A stretch of DNA of 64,000 bases from Rhodococcoides fascians A25f (GCF_000760935.2 NZ_CP049744.1:3193501-3257500); one strand, 5' to 3'; shown: positions 30,539 through 41,016, counted from the first letter of the stretch. The notes: generated from the sequence alone by a model not told the origin. A program made the numbers and translations.

Positions 30539-31645
30539 TCAGTCGAAGACGATGACCTGACGGATCGCATTTCCGTCGGCCAATTCGTCCATGCCGCGGT
30601 TGATCTCGTCCAACGTGATACGCGAGGAGATCAGCTTCTCGACGGGAAGCCGACCCTCGCGCCACATCTGGGCGTACGTGGGGATATCGCGCGCCGGGAC
30701 GGCCGAGCCCAGGTAGCTGCCGATGATCGTGCGCGCTTCCGCCACCAGGCCCAAGGGCGAGATGGACGACCGTGCGTCGGGTGCGGGAAGTCCGACGGTG
30801 ATGGTCTTTCCCCCGGGAGCGGTTGCTGCGACCGCAGTCTCGAAGGCGCGGGCATTGCCTGCGGCCTCGATCACGATGTCGGCCTTGATGCCCTTCTCTG
30901 CAAGCTCGGCGGGTGAGTAGACCTGTGTCGCACCGAGATCGGTCGCGGTGGACAGCTTGTCCGGGACGCCGTCGACACCGATCACCTCACCGGCACCCAC
31001 CGATACGGCCGTCAGAACGGCTGCCATGCCGACTCCGCCGAGGCCGACCACCATCACCGACTGCCCGGGCTTCGGAGTTCCGGCGTTGAGCACCGCGCCG
31101 CCGCCCGTCAGCACCGCACAACCGAGGACTGCGGCGATATCGGCCGGGATGTCTTCCTCGACCGGAACCACGGACTTTCGACTCACCACGGCGTGGGTGG
31201 CGAATCCGGAGACTCCGAGGTGATGCTTGACCTCTTCCCCGTCACGGTGCAATTTGATGCCGCCGCCGAGCAATGTCCCGGCATTGTTCGACGCACTGCC
31301 GGTGATGCATGGCATCTGGCCGTCGGTGGCGCACCCGGCGCAGTCACCACAGCGCGGCAGGAAGGTCATCACCACACGGGTCCCGACTGCGATGTCGTCG
31401 ACGCCCGCGCCCACTTCCTCGACGCGGCCCGCGGCCTCGTGGCCGAGCAGCATCGGGACCGGACGAACGCGATTGCCGTCGACCACCGACAGGTCCGAGT
31501 GACACAGCCCCGCGGCTTCGATTCTGATCAGCAGTTCACCGTCACCCGGCGAGCCGAGCTCGAGATCGGAGATCGTGATGGGATGCGAGTCCGCGAAGGG
31601 ACGAGATCGGCCGATTTCTTCGAGTACTGCGCCGCGAATCTTCAT
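30539..31645 (-). CDS. Zinc-dependent alcohol dehydrogenase
   Basis: A 368-residue medium-chain dehydrogenase of the class III-like type. It has catalytic zinc ligands in GLCHSDLS, GHEAAGRVEEVG and GCAVLTGGGAV. The structural zinc lobe is CGDCAGCATDGQMPC (CxxCxxCx7C), and the Rossmann loop is VVGLGGVGMAAVL. It oxidises alcohols with a nicotinamide cofactor; the substrate is not predictable. It is separated from the upstream GH63-like gene by 83 bases containing a hairpin. Confidence 0.9.
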   Translation of the reverse strand: MKIRGAVLEEIGRSRPFADSHPITISDLELGSPGDGELLIRIEAAGLCHSDLSVVDGNRVRPVPMLLGHEAAGRVEEVGAGVDDIAVGTRVVMTFLPRCGDCAGCATDGQMPCITGSASNNAGTLLGGGIKLHRDGEEVKHHLGVSGFATHAVVSRKSVVPVEEDIPADIAAVLGCAVLTGGGAVLNAGTPKPGQSVMVVGLGGVGMAAVLTAVSVGAGEVIGVDGVPDKLSTATDLGATQVYSPAELAEKGIKADIVIEAAGNARAFETAVAATAPGGKTITVGLPAPDARSSISPLGLVAEARTIIGSYLGSAVPARDIPTYAQMWREGRLPVEKLISSRITLDEINRGMDELADGNAIRQVIVFD

Positions 31646-31671
31646 CCCGCCAGACTATGCGGCTGCGCCGC

Positions 31672-31715
31672 ATGTGCGCGGAACTTCGTAGTGGGCTACG
31701 AGTTTCCGTGCACAT
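31672..31715 (-). terminator. Imperfect hairpin after the GH63-like gene
   Basis: Bases 31672-31691 pair with 31696-31715 around TGGG, with three mismatches or wobble pairs in 20. It lies just past the GH63-like stop (31729) and before the alcohol dehydrogenase start (31645). It probably ends the upstream operon; no clear U-tract is seen. Confidence 0.6.
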
Positions 31716-31728
31716 GGGCCGCAGGCCC

Positions 31729-34407
31729 TCACAGCGGCAGACGCGGCCTGAGCAGGTGCGCAACCAGCGCAGTCCACCCCGTTTGGTGGGTGGCACCGAG
31801 TCCCTCGCCGGTGTCCCCGTCGAAGTACTCGTTGAAGCTGGGGTGCTCGCTCCACAGCGGGTCGGCACTGGACTCGATGCGATTGCCGTCGGCAGGCCTC
31901 TTGCCGTCCACCGGCCGGAACAGGCCGGCGAGACCGTTGTCGATCAGATCCGCCGCGTCGGTGAGGGTGCGATGGTTGCCCGAGCCGGTGGGGATCTCGA
32001 TGGTGAACGAGTCGCCGTAATACCGGCCGTAGGCGCGCAACTTGTCGGCCAGCAGCACGTTGACGGGGAACCACACCGGACCCCGCCAATTGGAATTGCC
32101 GCCGAACATTCCGGTGCGAGACTCCCCCGGTTCGTACTCGATGGACAGGCTGCGGCCGTCGACGTCGAACGTGACCGGTTCGCGGTACGAGGCCGAGAGC
32201 GATCGAATTCCGAACTGCGACAGAAACTCTTCGGAATCGAACATGCGCGCGAGTATGCGCTTCAGCCGCTCGGGCTGGACGAGCGTGAGCAACATTCGCA
32301 CCTCACCGCCCTCACGCCGCGCCAGCAGCGGACTGACCATCTCGGGTCGCCGACGCTGGATCCACCGAAGGCGGGCGGTCAGATCGGGGCATTCTTCCTC
32401 GACCCACGGCGGAATCTCGGTGGCACCGAGGATGGGCAGCAGCCCGACCATGGACCGGACGCGCATCGGCACCGCGTCGCCCTCGGGCTGGACGAGGACG
32501 TCGTAGAAGAACCCGTCCTCCTCGTGCCACAACGAAATATGCTGCGAACCGAACGAATTGACCGCTTTCGCAATCGAGAGGAAGTGCGAGAAGAACTTGG
32601 TTGCGACGTCGTCCCAGGCGCTGTCGTGCCGCGCGAGCTCCAAGGCGATCTTGAACATCTGCTGGCAGTAGAACGCCATCCAACTCGTCGCGTCGGACTG
32701 CTCGAGTCGGAACCCCGGGGGCAGCGGTGCGGATCGGTTGAACAATCCGATGTTGTCCATTCCGAGGAATCCACCCTCGAAGATGTTCGACCCCTCGGAG
32801 TCCTTGCGGTTGACCCACCAGGCGAAGTTGAGCAGCAGCTTGGTGAACACCCGAACCAGAAATTCGCGGTCGCGGTAACCGTCGATGCGGTAGACGTGCC
32901 ACGCAGCCCACGCATGCACGGGTGGATTGACGTCGCCGAACTCCCATTCGTACGCGGGCAGTTGACCGTTGGGGTGCATGGCCCATTCTCGGCACATCAG
33001 AACCAACTGTTCCTTGGCGAAATCGGCGTCCACGTGCGCCAGCGGAATCGCATGAAAGGCCAAGTCCCAGGCCGCGAACCAGGGGTACTCCCACTCGTCG
33101 GGCATCGAAATCACATCGGCCAACGCGAGATGCCGCCAGTGCGCATTACGACCGCCCGGGTCCTGCCTCGATCCCGGGGCCGGTGCCCCCACCTTGTCGC
33201 CTTCGATCCACTCTTCGACGTCGTACCGGTAGAGCTGCTTCGTCCACAGCAGTCCGGCGTAGGCGCGCCGGGCCACGTGCCGATCGGTGTCGGTGAGCTC
33301 GGCACCGATCACTGCGCCGTAGAACTCGTCCGCCTCCACTCGGCGATCGATGTTGACCGCGTCGAATCCGGTCCCGAACGTCTGCTCGTCCGGCCGGTTG
33401 GGCGACAGGCGCAGTTTCACCGATTCCGTTGCACCGGGAGCGATGTCGTCGAACCGATACCAGAATGCAGCCTTCGTTCCGGTCTGCTCGGGGTTGACGG
33501 CATCGACGTCGCCGTCGACGACTCGCCGTCCGATCCCATCCTTGGGATAGGCCGACAGGTTCTCCTGGCCCCACAGCGCCTCGGCGTTGGTTTCGTTGTC
33601 GCAGAACAGAACTGCAGGCGTGCCCTCGGCGCTGAGGTAATACCGCCCCAGAAACCCGTGGTCGACGGCGATGGCCTCGAGGCCGCCGGCCAGCAGGTCC
33701 GGTGGGGTCAGCCGATCCAGGACACCGCCGCGGTCGTCGCGTCCCCAGGACCACGTGTTGCGCAACCACAGGTGCGGCAGGAGATCGACCGACGCCGACT
33801 CGGGGCCGTTGTTGGTGATGGAAATGGTGATGCAGATGTCGTCGGGTGAGGCCTTCGCATACGTGACCTGGACGTCGAAGAATCTGTTCTCGTCGAGAAT
33901 GCCGGTGTCGGCCAACTCGTACTCGCGGTCGTCACGGCCGCGTCGGGCATTCTCTTCCCTCAGTTGGGCATAGGGATATTCCGCGTGCGGATAGCGGTAG
34001 AGCCACTGCATCCAGCTGTGCGTCGGTGTTCCGTCGACCGCCCAGAAGTACTCTTTGACGTCCTCGCCGTGATTGCCCTCCTCGTTGGCCAGACCGAACA
34101 ACCGTTCCTTGAGGATCGGGTCCTTGCGATTCCACAGCGCGAACGAAAAATTGAGGAACCCGAAGCGATCGCAGATTCCGCCGATGCCGTCCTCACCCCA
34201 GCGGTAGGCCCGCTTGTGCGCCTGATCGAACGGGAACGACGACCAGGCGTTTCCGTCCTCCGAGTAGTCCTCGCGCACCGTGCCCCACTGCCGTCCTGCC
34301 AGGTACGGCCCCCACTGACGCCACGGGCCGCTGACGCCGGGTGATTCCGCCAACCGACAGTGCTCGACGGTGGACGGGGTAGGAACGCTCACGGGATTGG
34401 TGGTCAC
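31729..34407 (-). CDS. Large GH63-like (MGH1-type) glucosidase
   Basis: An 892-residue soluble protein resembling the GH63 alpha-glucosidase clan with an (alpha/alpha)6 barrel. It has an N-terminal beta-rich region ([39 protein letters not shown]). The catalytic half includes [57 protein letters not shown], and the end part [20 protein letters not shown] and [20 protein letters not shown]. No signal peptide, so it acts inside the cell. It lies 24 bases after the cNMP/CBS gene in a run with choline-oxidation-like genes. The substrate is unknown; a compatible-solute glucoside is a guess. Confidence 0.8.
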   Translation of the reverse strand: MTTNPVSVPTPSTVEHCRLAESPGVSGPWRQWGPYLAGRQWGTVREDYSEDGNAWSSFPFDQAHKRAYRWGEDGIGGICDRFGFLNFSFALWNRKDPILKERLFGLANEEGNHGEDVKEYFWAVDGTPTHSWMQWLYRYPHAEYPYAQLREENARRGRDDREYELADTGILDENRFFDVQVTYAKASPDDICITISITNNGPESASVDLLPHLWLRNTWSWGRDDRGGVLDRLTPPDLLAGGLEAIAVDHGFLGRYYLSAEGTPAVLFCDNETNAEALWGQENLSAYPKDGIGRRVVDGDVDAVNPEQTGTKAAFWYRFDDIAPGATESVKLRLSPNRPDEQTFGTGFDAVNIDRRVEADEFYGAVIGAELTDTDRHVARRAYAGLLWTKQLYRYDVEEWIEGDKVGAPAPGSRQDPGGRNAHWRHLALADVISMPDEWEYPWFAAWDLAFHAIPLAHVDADFAKEQLVLMCREWAMHPNGQLPAYEWEFGDVNPPVHAWAAWHVYRIDGYRDREFLVRVFTKLLLNFAWWVNRKDSEGSNIFEGGFLGMDNIGLFNRSAPLPPGFRLEQSDATSWMAFYCQQMFKIALELARHDSAWDDVATKFFSHFLSIAKAVNSFGSQHISLWHEEDGFFYDVLVQPEGDAVPMRVRSMVGLLPILGATEIPPWVEEECPDLTARLRWIQRRRPEMVSPLLARREGGEVRMLLTLVQPERLKRILARMFDSEEFLSQFGIRSLSASYREPVTFDVDGRSLSIEYEPGESRTGMFGGNSNWRGPVWFPVNVLLADKLRAYGRYYGDSFTIEIPTGSGNHRTLTDAADLIDNGLAGLFRPVDGKRPADGNRIESSADPLWSEHPSFNEYFDGDTGEGLGATHQTGWTALVAHLLRPRLPL

Positions 34408-34431
34408 GGCACACAGTCTGGTGGTTGGCGG

Positions 34432-36354
34432 TCAGCGATGCACGCCGACATTGGCAGCCAGGTAACCGACTCGGCGTTGCACCGCGGCGATCTCTCGGAC
34501 TCCGTCGGTGAGCAGACTGCGCTCCAGGGGCGACAGGTCGGCCATGACCAGCACGTCACCAGGCCGGTGGCCGGCGGTGATCTGGTCGATCTGATGCGCC
34601 AGCCGTAAGCGTTGAAGCAGGGCGAACACTTCGGTGAGCACCGATACATCGTCGTCGGAGAGCATTCCGTTGCCCGACGCTGCCGCGAGTCGTGCCGGGG
34701 TCGAGGCGGAGGCCATGCCGACCGAGAGCCCGCCCCAGCGAGCGAGGTTGACGATGGGTGTCAGAGCGTGAGCCTTGAGGTCGAACGTGCCGCCGCGCCG
34801 AGCCAGCACGTCGCGGAGCGATCGCAGCCGCGCGCGACCGGCGAGCGCATCGCGCAGTTGCAACCGCAGAGCATCGGGGTGATCGACCAGAAGTCGGCGG
34901 TAGGCCTCGGGCACGGTGTGCAGTGTCCTCGGGCCCCACACCACTCTTCCGTCGATCATCAGTGAGGACATGATCAGGCCGGAGTCTTCTGCCGGATTGC
35001 CACGGTCACCGAAGGGGTTGCTGAGCCAGTGAGCTGCGGCCCTTTCCCACTGCCCGGCCGAGCGTGCGAATCGGGGCGAACTCGCGACCGCGCCGTTGGT
35101 GTCCGACGGCAGTCCGGCACCGTCCAGGCTCACGTGCACGCGGGCGGCCAAGTCCATCAGCGCCTCGTCGCGGGTTCGCGGCACCGCGTTCGATGTCCCC
35201 CGCGTGCCGGGGTCCGCGGTGGTGTCGGACCAGGTCAATGCACTGTCGACGTCCGAGGACGGCATGGCTTCCCGACGCGCCACACTGCCGAGGGTGATCC
35301 AGGCGAACCGGTCGCGCGGCACTTCCGGCCGCGCCGACCATTCGATCTCGACGGCACGGCGGACGAGGCTGTCGACCACGACGGACAGGATCGCGCTGAC
35401 CGCCATGGCGTCGGTGCCGCCTCGGAACAGATCCACCACCAAGCGCGGGACGAGCTTTCCTGCGTCGGCGAGTTCGGCGGTGGTCGCTGCGGACGTCACT
35501 GCCCGGCGGACCACGAAGCTACGCCGGGTGGACGCAGCATGCAGATCGGAATCCTCGACGACACCGAGAACCTCGCCCCGATCGGACAGCACGGGCATGT
35601 GCCGCAGCCCCAGCTCGAGCATGTCCATCAGGACGGTGCCGGCAAGTCGGTCCGCCGTGACGGTCTCGGCGGGCGACGTCATCACCTTCTCGATGGGAGT
35701 ATCGACGCCGATCCCGGCGGCCACCACGCGAACTCGGAGGTCTCGGTCGGTGAAGATGCCGTGGCGCGACCCTCGCAGCGGAATAAGGACATACGAGCTG
35801 CCCTGCTCGGTCATGTGCCGGACGGCATCTCGAACAGTGGTACCGGCGGAGGTGAACACCGCAGGCGCAGAGACCAATTCACCGACGGTCCGGTTGGCGC
35901 TGCCCTCCACCGGTCCCCCACGGTATGCAGAAGAGGAGTTGACGGCATCGGCCAGGAACGCCAGACCGGTGGGCGTTGCGAACAACGGCCGAACCAGCGC
36001 ACCGGGCAACTGCAGAACGACACTCGGTTCGGTAGCGCGCGCACAGAATTCGACGGTGCCACCCGAGAGCAGCGCCGAGAATCCGAATACCCCGCCGGGA
36101 CCTACCGTGTCGATGGGAACGTCGGTGCGCGAGGTGTCGTCCGGGTGCGTGATCACCACACGCCCGGTACGCACCACCCACACGGTGTCGGCATCGGCCG
36201 AGGCATCCATCGGTGAGCGGTCCACAACCCATGCACCACTGCCGTACTCGCGTTCGACGGCTGCTGCGGCCATCTCGGCCAGCACAGCCGGCGGCGCGCC
36301 CTGGAACGGTGGATACCTGCCGAGAAAGTCGGCCAGCGCCGATCTATCCTCCAC
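34432..36354 (-). CDS. cNMP-binding/CBS/nucleotidyltransferase (DUF294) protein
   Basis: A 640-residue multidomain signalling protein. Residues 1-125 are a cyclic-nucleotide-binding fold (GPGGVFGFSALLSGGTVEF), lacking the usual phosphate-cassette Glu and Arg. About 155-275 hold two CBS motifs (MTEQGSSYVLIPLRGSRHGI, VMTSPAETVTADRLAGTVLM). About 350-400 is the GlnD-like nucleotidyltransferase DUF294 with ITLGSVARREAMPSSDVDSA, keeping GS and the DxD metal ligands. A helical DUF294_C domain ends the protein. It overlaps the GMC gene by 11 bases. Relatives are thought to modify or sense metabolic state; target unknown. Confidence 0.85.
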   Translation of the reverse strand: MEDRSALADFLGRYPPFQGAPPAVLAEMAAAAVEREYGSGAWVVDRSPMDASADADTVWVVRTGRVVITHPDDTSRTDVPIDTVGPGGVFGFSALLSGGTVEFCARATEPSVVLQLPGALVRPLFATPTGLAFLADAVNSSSAYRGGPVEGSANRTVGELVSAPAVFTSAGTTVRDAVRHMTEQGSSYVLIPLRGSRHGIFTDRDLRVRVVAAGIGVDTPIEKVMTSPAETVTADRLAGTVLMDMLELGLRHMPVLSDRGEVLGVVEDSDLHAASTRRSFVVRRAVTSAATTAELADAGKLVPRLVVDLFRGGTDAMAVSAILSVVVDSLVRRAVEIEWSARPEVPRDRFAWITLGSVARREAMPSSDVDSALTWSDTTADPGTRGTSNAVPRTRDEALMDLAARVHVSLDGAGLPSDTNGAVASSPRFARSAGQWERAAAHWLSNPFGDRGNPAEDSGLIMSSLMIDGRVVWGPRTLHTVPEAYRRLLVDHPDALRLQLRDALAGRARLRSLRDVLARRGGTFDLKAHALTPIVNLARWGGLSVGMASASTPARLAAASGNGMLSDDDVSVLTEVFALLQRLRLAHQIDQITAGHRPGDVLVMADLSPLERSLLTDGVREIAAVQRRVGYLAANVGVHR

Positions 36355-37891
36355 GGATCAGGTCGGCGCACTTCTCCGCCATCGTCATCACCGTGATGTT
36401 GGGATTGACGTAGGGCAGCTTCGGCATCGCCGACGCGTCGACGACGCGAAGACGCGAAATTCCCTTGACGCGAAGCTCCGGATCGAGAACGGCCATGGCG
36501 TCGTCCACCGATCCCATCCGAGCAGTTCCGGCCGGGTGATAGACCGTGTTGTGCGTCTTGTGCACGTAGTCGAGCAGGTCCTCGTCGGTCACGGCCTCGG
36601 GCCCGGGGGCGAGTTCACGTTCGATCCATTCCGACAGTGGACCGTCTGCGGCAATAGAACGGGCCAGCTTCAGACCGGCAAGCATCACCGCGTCGTCGTG
36701 GCCGTCCGGGTCGGTGAAGTAGCGCGGATCCACCTTGGCCCGATCACGAAAGTCTCTGCTGCGCAATCGAACAGTGCCACGCGAGCGCCCCTGGGTCACG
36801 TTGGGCGTCAGACAGAAGCCGTTGTCGGTGGTCGGATAGCCCCAGCGAAGGGTGTTCATGTCGAACGGAACACTGCCGTAATGCATCATGACGTCGGGAT
36901 AGTTCAGCGACGAGTCGGTCTGCGCGAACACCCCGATTTCCCACCACTGCGAGGAGGTGGTGACCATCGGCTTGCTCGCCTCCCAGAACACCAGTCCTTC
37001 GACGTGGTCGTCGAGGTTCTCGCCCACTCCGGGTGAATCGACCCGAACGGTGATTCCCATCTCCTGCAGCTGTGCCGCCGGTCCGATTCCGGAGAGCATC
37101 AACAACTTCGGAGTGTCGATGGCCCCGGCGGTGACGATCACCTCGCGACGTGCCGAGACGGTGTCGTAACCGGTCAGATCGGGGCGTTGGTACCGCACAC
37201 CCGTCGCGGTCAGAGACTCGTCGATCAGAATCTCGCTGATCCAGCAGTCGGTGCGCACCTCGAGGTTGGGCCGCGATCCGATGATCGGGTGCAGGTACGC
37301 ATGCGAGGTCGACATCCGCGAGCCGTCCTCACCCGCATTGATCTGAAACCAACCCGCACCGTTGAGTACGGGCGTACCGCGGTTGAATGCGACTGTGGGA
37401 AGGCCTATTCCGGCGGCCGACTCGAGCACCGCTGCACCACACGGATCGTTCGGTGGCACGTCGCGTATCCGCACGGGCCCGTCGTGGCCGCGGCCGGTGT
37501 CGTTGTTCTCCACGCGCGCAACAAAAGGAAGGATGTCCGACGCGCCCCAGCCCGTCGCGCCGGCCGCAGCCCAATCGTCGAGGGTCTCCGCAGGCGGGTG
37601 AAAGGCGATGCAGGAGTTGTGCGAGGAGCAGCCACCGAGCACTTTTGCTCGCGCATGCCGCATGAAGCTGTTGCCGCGCTCCTGCGGTTCGACGGGATAG
37701 TCCCAGTCGTAGCCGGAGTCGAGCAGATGCATCCACTCCGCCAGTTCGAGAATTGCCTTGTCGCCGACGTCGGTCGGACCTGCTTCGACGAGGCAGACAC
37801 TGACGGAGGGGTCCTCGCTCAGCCGCGCAGCGAGGACACACCCCGCCGTCCCGCCACCTGCGACGACGTAATCGAACTGGGTGTCTGTCAC
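36344..37891 (-). CDS. GMC oxidoreductase, choline dehydrogenase-like
   Basis: A 515-residue FAD-dependent GMC enzyme. N-terminal FAD site FDYVVAGGGTAGCVLAARLS and VCLVEAG; GGCSSHNSCIAF is GMC signature 1; GAIDTPKLLMLSGIGP is signature 2. Catalytic His in TVYHPAGTARMG and the C-terminal LPYVNPNITVMTMAEKCADL. The GTG start at 37891 follows AAGGAG. Its neighbours (aldehyde dehydrogenase, permease) suggest choline or another alcohol oxidised to an aldehyde. It overlaps the next gene by 11 bases. Confidence 0.88.
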   Translation of the reverse strand: MTDTQFDYVVAGGGTAGCVLAARLSEDPSVSVCLVEAGPTDVGDKAILELAEWMHLLDSGYDWDYPVEPQERGNSFMRHARAKVLGGCSSHNSCIAFHPPAETLDDWAAAGATGWGASDILPFVARVENNDTGRGHDGPVRIRDVPPNDPCGAAVLESAAGIGLPTVAFNRGTPVLNGAGWFQINAGEDGSRMSTSHAYLHPIIGSRPNLEVRTDCWISEILIDESLTATGVRYQRPDLTGYDTVSARREVIVTAGAIDTPKLLMLSGIGPAAQLQEMGITVRVDSPGVGENLDDHVEGLVFWEASKPMVTTSSQWWEIGVFAQTDSSLNYPDVMMHYGSVPFDMNTLRWGYPTTDNGFCLTPNVTQGRSRGTVRLRSRDFRDRAKVDPRYFTDPDGHDDAVMLAGLKLARSIAADGPLSEWIERELAPGPEAVTDEDLLDYVHKTHNTVYHPAGTARMGSVDDAMAVLDPELRVKGISRLRVVDASAMPKLPYVNPNITVMTMAEKCADLIRGG

Positions 37892-37903
37892 TGCACGCTC
37901 CTT

Positions 37904-39415
37904 CTAGTTGCCCGTGGAGGCATGTGATTTCAGAGTGCCGATGTGCTTGCGCCCCTTGATTGCGTACCACAGCAGCCCGACGCCCAGGATGCCGCCGATG
38001 TAGACGAACGCACCGAACGTGTTGTACCAGGGGGTTCCGTACACGGCCTCGCGCGGCCACGCGAGGTTGATCGCCATTCCTGCGCCCCACACCACTGCCG
38101 CGATGTTGACCGGCAGGCCCCACCTGCCCATCGTGAAGTACCCGCCGGGCTTCAGATCTGCCGGCGGCCACTCACCCTTCACTCGTTTGACCAGCAACGG
38201 CCCGGTGACCATCAGATACGCGAGGTAGATCATGATGATCGCGATCGAGGTGAGGACCGTGAAGATCTGCGGCTGACCGATGTTGACGACGAGAATGACG
38301 ATGGCCAGCACGCCGATGGTCACCGCGGGTACCACCGGAGTCTGAGTCTTCGGATTCACCCTGGCCAGGCTCTCACCGAAGGGCAGCGCATTGTCTCGCG
38401 CCATGGCGAACGTGAGTCGGATGGCCGCGGTGTGCACGGCCAACGAGCACACGAAGACCGCGATGACGATGCAGATCAGGAAGACGGTGCCCAGCGGGCC
38501 CCACATCACCGATTCGACGATGGACTGCAGGCTGCCGTCGGGGCTGCCGAGGGAAGGATCGTTCAGGTCCGGCGCGGCCATGACCGCGAACACCAGGATG
38601 GCTCCGCCGATGACGAACGAGGCGAGGATGGCGCGCAAGATCGCTTTGGGCGCGGTCCGCCGAGGTTCGACGGTTTCCTCGCCGAGCGAGCTCGCGGTGT
38701 CGAATCCGTACATCACGTAACCCGACGCCAACGAGGCGACCAGGAAGGCACCGAGGTAACCGCCGCTCTCGCCGGCACCGTAGCCGTTGGTGGAGAAGAA
38801 CACCTCGGGCCCCCGAGTGATGTTGGCCGCGAGCAGGATAGCGATGAGGACGGCCGCAATGAGTTCGATGAACACACCTGCACTGTTGATCATTGCCATC
38901 AGCCGAACGCCGAGCGCGTTGATCGTGGTGGTGATGGCGATCAGAATCGCACCGAGCAACACTGCGTTGGCCGCGAAGTCGGTGTCGCCCGAGCCGTCAC
39001 CGATGATCTGGAACCCGCTCCAGATCCGTGGCAGATTCAGCTGCAGAGCGAGGGCAACGGCGGCCAGTGTCACGATCGATGCCGTGAGCATCAACCAGCC
39101 CGCCGACCAACCGACGATCCTGCGGCCCAACAGCTTCGCCCAGTTGTACACCGATCCCGCCACCGGATACTTCGCAGCCAACTCCATGAAGCACAGTGCT
39201 ACGCAGAGTTGGCCCACGAAGACTGCAGGCCATGACCACAGGTACGCCGGACCGGCGGTGCCGAAACCGAAGTAGAACAGCTGGAACGTGCCGGTGAGGA
39301 TCGAGATGTAGCTGACGCCGGCGGCGAAGCTGGCGAATTTCCCGAGACTGCGGTCGAGCGATTCCTTGTACCCGAAATCGTCCATTCCGCTCGAGCTGTC
39401 GTTCAGTAATGCCAT
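37904..39415 (-). CDS. APC-family amino acid/amine permease
   Basis: A 503-residue APC-superfamily permease with about 12 hydrophobic segments, beginning GKFASFAAGVSYISILTGTF. It has GWSAGWLMLTASIVTLAAVA and SGYVMYGFDTASSLGEETVE followed by PRRTAPKAI, typical of the amino acid/choline transporter (ACT) group. ATG 39415 (MALLNDSSSG) has AAAGG about 8 bases upstream and is preferred over ATG 39433. It lies between the aldehyde dehydrogenase (gap of 24 bases) and GMC genes and probably imports their substrate, perhaps choline or an amine. Confidence 0.85.
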   Translation of the reverse strand: MALLNDSSSGMDDFGYKESLDRSLGKFASFAAGVSYISILTGTFQLFYFGFGTAGPAYLWSWPAVFVGQLCVALCFMELAAKYPVAGSVYNWAKLLGRRIVGWSAGWLMLTASIVTLAAVALALQLNLPRIWSGFQIIGDGSGDTDFAANAVLLGAILIAITTTINALGVRLMAMINSAGVFIELIAAVLIAILLAANITRGPEVFFSTNGYGAGESGGYLGAFLVASLASGYVMYGFDTASSLGEETVEPRRTAPKAILRAILASFVIGGAILVFAVMAAPDLNDPSLGSPDGSLQSIVESVMWGPLGTVFLICIVIAVFVCSLAVHTAAIRLTFAMARDNALPFGESLARVNPKTQTPVVPAVTIGVLAIVILVVNIGQPQIFTVLTSIAIIMIYLAYLMVTGPLLVKRVKGEWPPADLKPGGYFTMGRWGLPVNIAAVVWGAGMAINLAWPREAVYGTPWYNTFGAFVYIGGILGVGLLWYAIKGRKHIGTLKSHASTGN

Positions 39416-39439
39416 GTTCCTGGCCTTTCCCATCGTGCA

Positions 39440-40966
39440 CTATCGGGTACCGAACCACCCCGCCGCTGTAGGTGAGGTGTTGTGCCAAATATGCTTCGCT
39501 TCTTGATATTCGGACATACCGGACGGACCGAGTTCACGGCCGTTTCCGGACTGTTTGAAGCCGCCCCATTCCGCGCCCGCCGTGTAGACACCGAAATCGT
39601 TGAGCCACACCGTTCCATGACGTAGCCCACGCACCATTCTTTCGCCTCGCGCGGCGTCGGACGTCCGAACTCCCGCAGCGAGACCGTAATTCGTATCGTT
39701 GCCCAGCAGCAGCGCTTCGGCCTCGGTGTCGAAGCGCTCCACAGTGAGTATGGGCCCGAATGTCTCCTCCTGCACGATATTCATGGACCGATCGCAATGA
39801 TCGAAAATCGTGGGCAGAAAATAGCTACCCTTCTCCAGAGCGGGATCGTCCGGTTTCGTTCCACCGATCACCAGCGTTGCACCCTCTTCGATGCCACCCG
39901 CGACGAAGCCTTCGATCTTCTCGCGTTGCGCCTGCGACACGAGCGGTCCGGTCTCGCTGGCCGGGTCCATACCCGGACCCATCACGATGGTCTTCGCGCG
40001 CTCTGCCACGGCGGCCACGAAACGGTCGGCCACCGATCCCTCGACGATCAGTCGTGTTCCGGCCGAACACACCTGACCGGAATGCAGAAACACTCCGGTC
40101 AGCACGTTGTCGACCGAGTCGGCGAACGACTGATCGTCGGCCACCGCGTCGGCGAACACGATATGTGGATTCTTACCGCCGAGTTCGACGGCTACCTTGG
40201 TGACGTTCTCGGCGGCAGCGGCCAGGATATGTCTGCCTGTCGCCAGCCCACCGGTGAAGGAAATGAAGTCGACGTCACGGTTTCGGGTGAGCGCATCTCC
40301 GAGAACCGCGCCGCTCCCCTGCAGCAGATTGACCACACCCGCAGGTACACCTGCTTCCTCGACCAGCTTGGTGAATGCGATGGTGCTCAATGGGGTCACT
40401 TCGCTCGGTTTGAGTACCATCGTGCAACCGGCCGCAAGCGCCGGCGCGATCTTCCACGAGATCTGCAGCAGCGGATAGTTCCACGGTGCGATCATGACGC
40501 ACACACCGATCGGCTCGTGTACCACGCGGCTGAGAATTTCGGGCCGGTCGACATCGATCAGTCGATCCGCCTGCACCACAGCGAGATCGGCATAGAAGCG
40601 GAACACCGACGTGACGTCGTCGATGTCGATCTCACTCTCGCCGAACGTCTTTCCGGTATCGAGGGTCTCGATGTGCGCCAACTTCGCCTTGTCCCGCTGG
40701 AGCAAGTCTGCGATGCGATTGAGCAGATCACTGCGCTCACCCACCGTCACCGAGCGCCACGGCCCGTCGTCGAACGCGGACCGCGCCGCTGCCACCGCGC
40801 GCAAAGCGTCGTCGGGCGTGGCCTCGTCCACGACGGCTACCGTGCTGCCGTTGGACGGATCGACGATGTCGCGGGTCCCACCGTCACCGGACCCCAGCCA
40901 CTGCCCGTCGACGAACAACGAGGGGCGCAATGCGGTCGGATCGAATCCTGCGTCGGAGTCGGTCAC
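39440..40966 (-). CDS. Aldehyde dehydrogenase, betaine aldehyde dehydrogenase-like
   Basis: A 508-residue NAD(P)-dependent aldehyde dehydrogenase. It shows APWNYPLLQISWKIAPALAA, KPSEVTPLST, the general base in VAVELGGKNPHIV and the nucleophile Cys in GVFLHSGQVCSAGTRLIVEG. The end has EWGGFKQSGNGRELGPSGMS followed by EYQEAKHIW. This pattern is close to BetB/GbsA enzymes that make glycine betaine. GTG 40966 (VTDSDAGFD) follows GAAGG; the frame is open upstream to 41191. It heads the run ALDH-permease-GMC-DUF294-GH63. Confidence 0.9.
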   Translation of the reverse strand: MTDSDAGFDPTALRPSLFVDGQWLGSGDGGTRDIVDPSNGSTVAVVDEATPDDALRAVAAARSAFDDGPWRSVTVGERSDLLNRIADLLQRDKAKLAHIETLDTGKTFGESEIDIDDVTSVFRFYADLAVVQADRLIDVDRPEILSRVVHEPIGVCVMIAPWNYPLLQISWKIAPALAAGCTMVLKPSEVTPLSTIAFTKLVEEAGVPAGVVNLLQGSGAVLGDALTRNRDVDFISFTGGLATGRHILAAAAENVTKVAVELGGKNPHIVFADAVADDQSFADSVDNVLTGVFLHSGQVCSAGTRLIVEGSVADRFVAAVAERAKTIVMGPGMDPASETGPLVSQAQREKIEGFVAGGIEEGATLVIGGTKPDDPALEKGSYFLPTIFDHCDRSMNIVQEETFGPILTVERFDTEAEALLLGNDTNYGLAAGVRTSDAARGERMVRGLRHGTVWLNDFGVYTAGAEWGGFKQSGNGRELGPSGMSEYQEAKHIWHNTSPTAAGWFGTR

Positions 40967-41016
40967 TCGACACCTTCTTCCGTGTGTGGGCCTGATCGTG
41001 TGTCTACGGTATGCCC

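Noticed and set aside
31657..33849. 730-codon open frame antisense to the GH63-like gene
   Set aside because: It is a codon-position shadow of the glucosidase, without recognisable motifs or a ribosome site.
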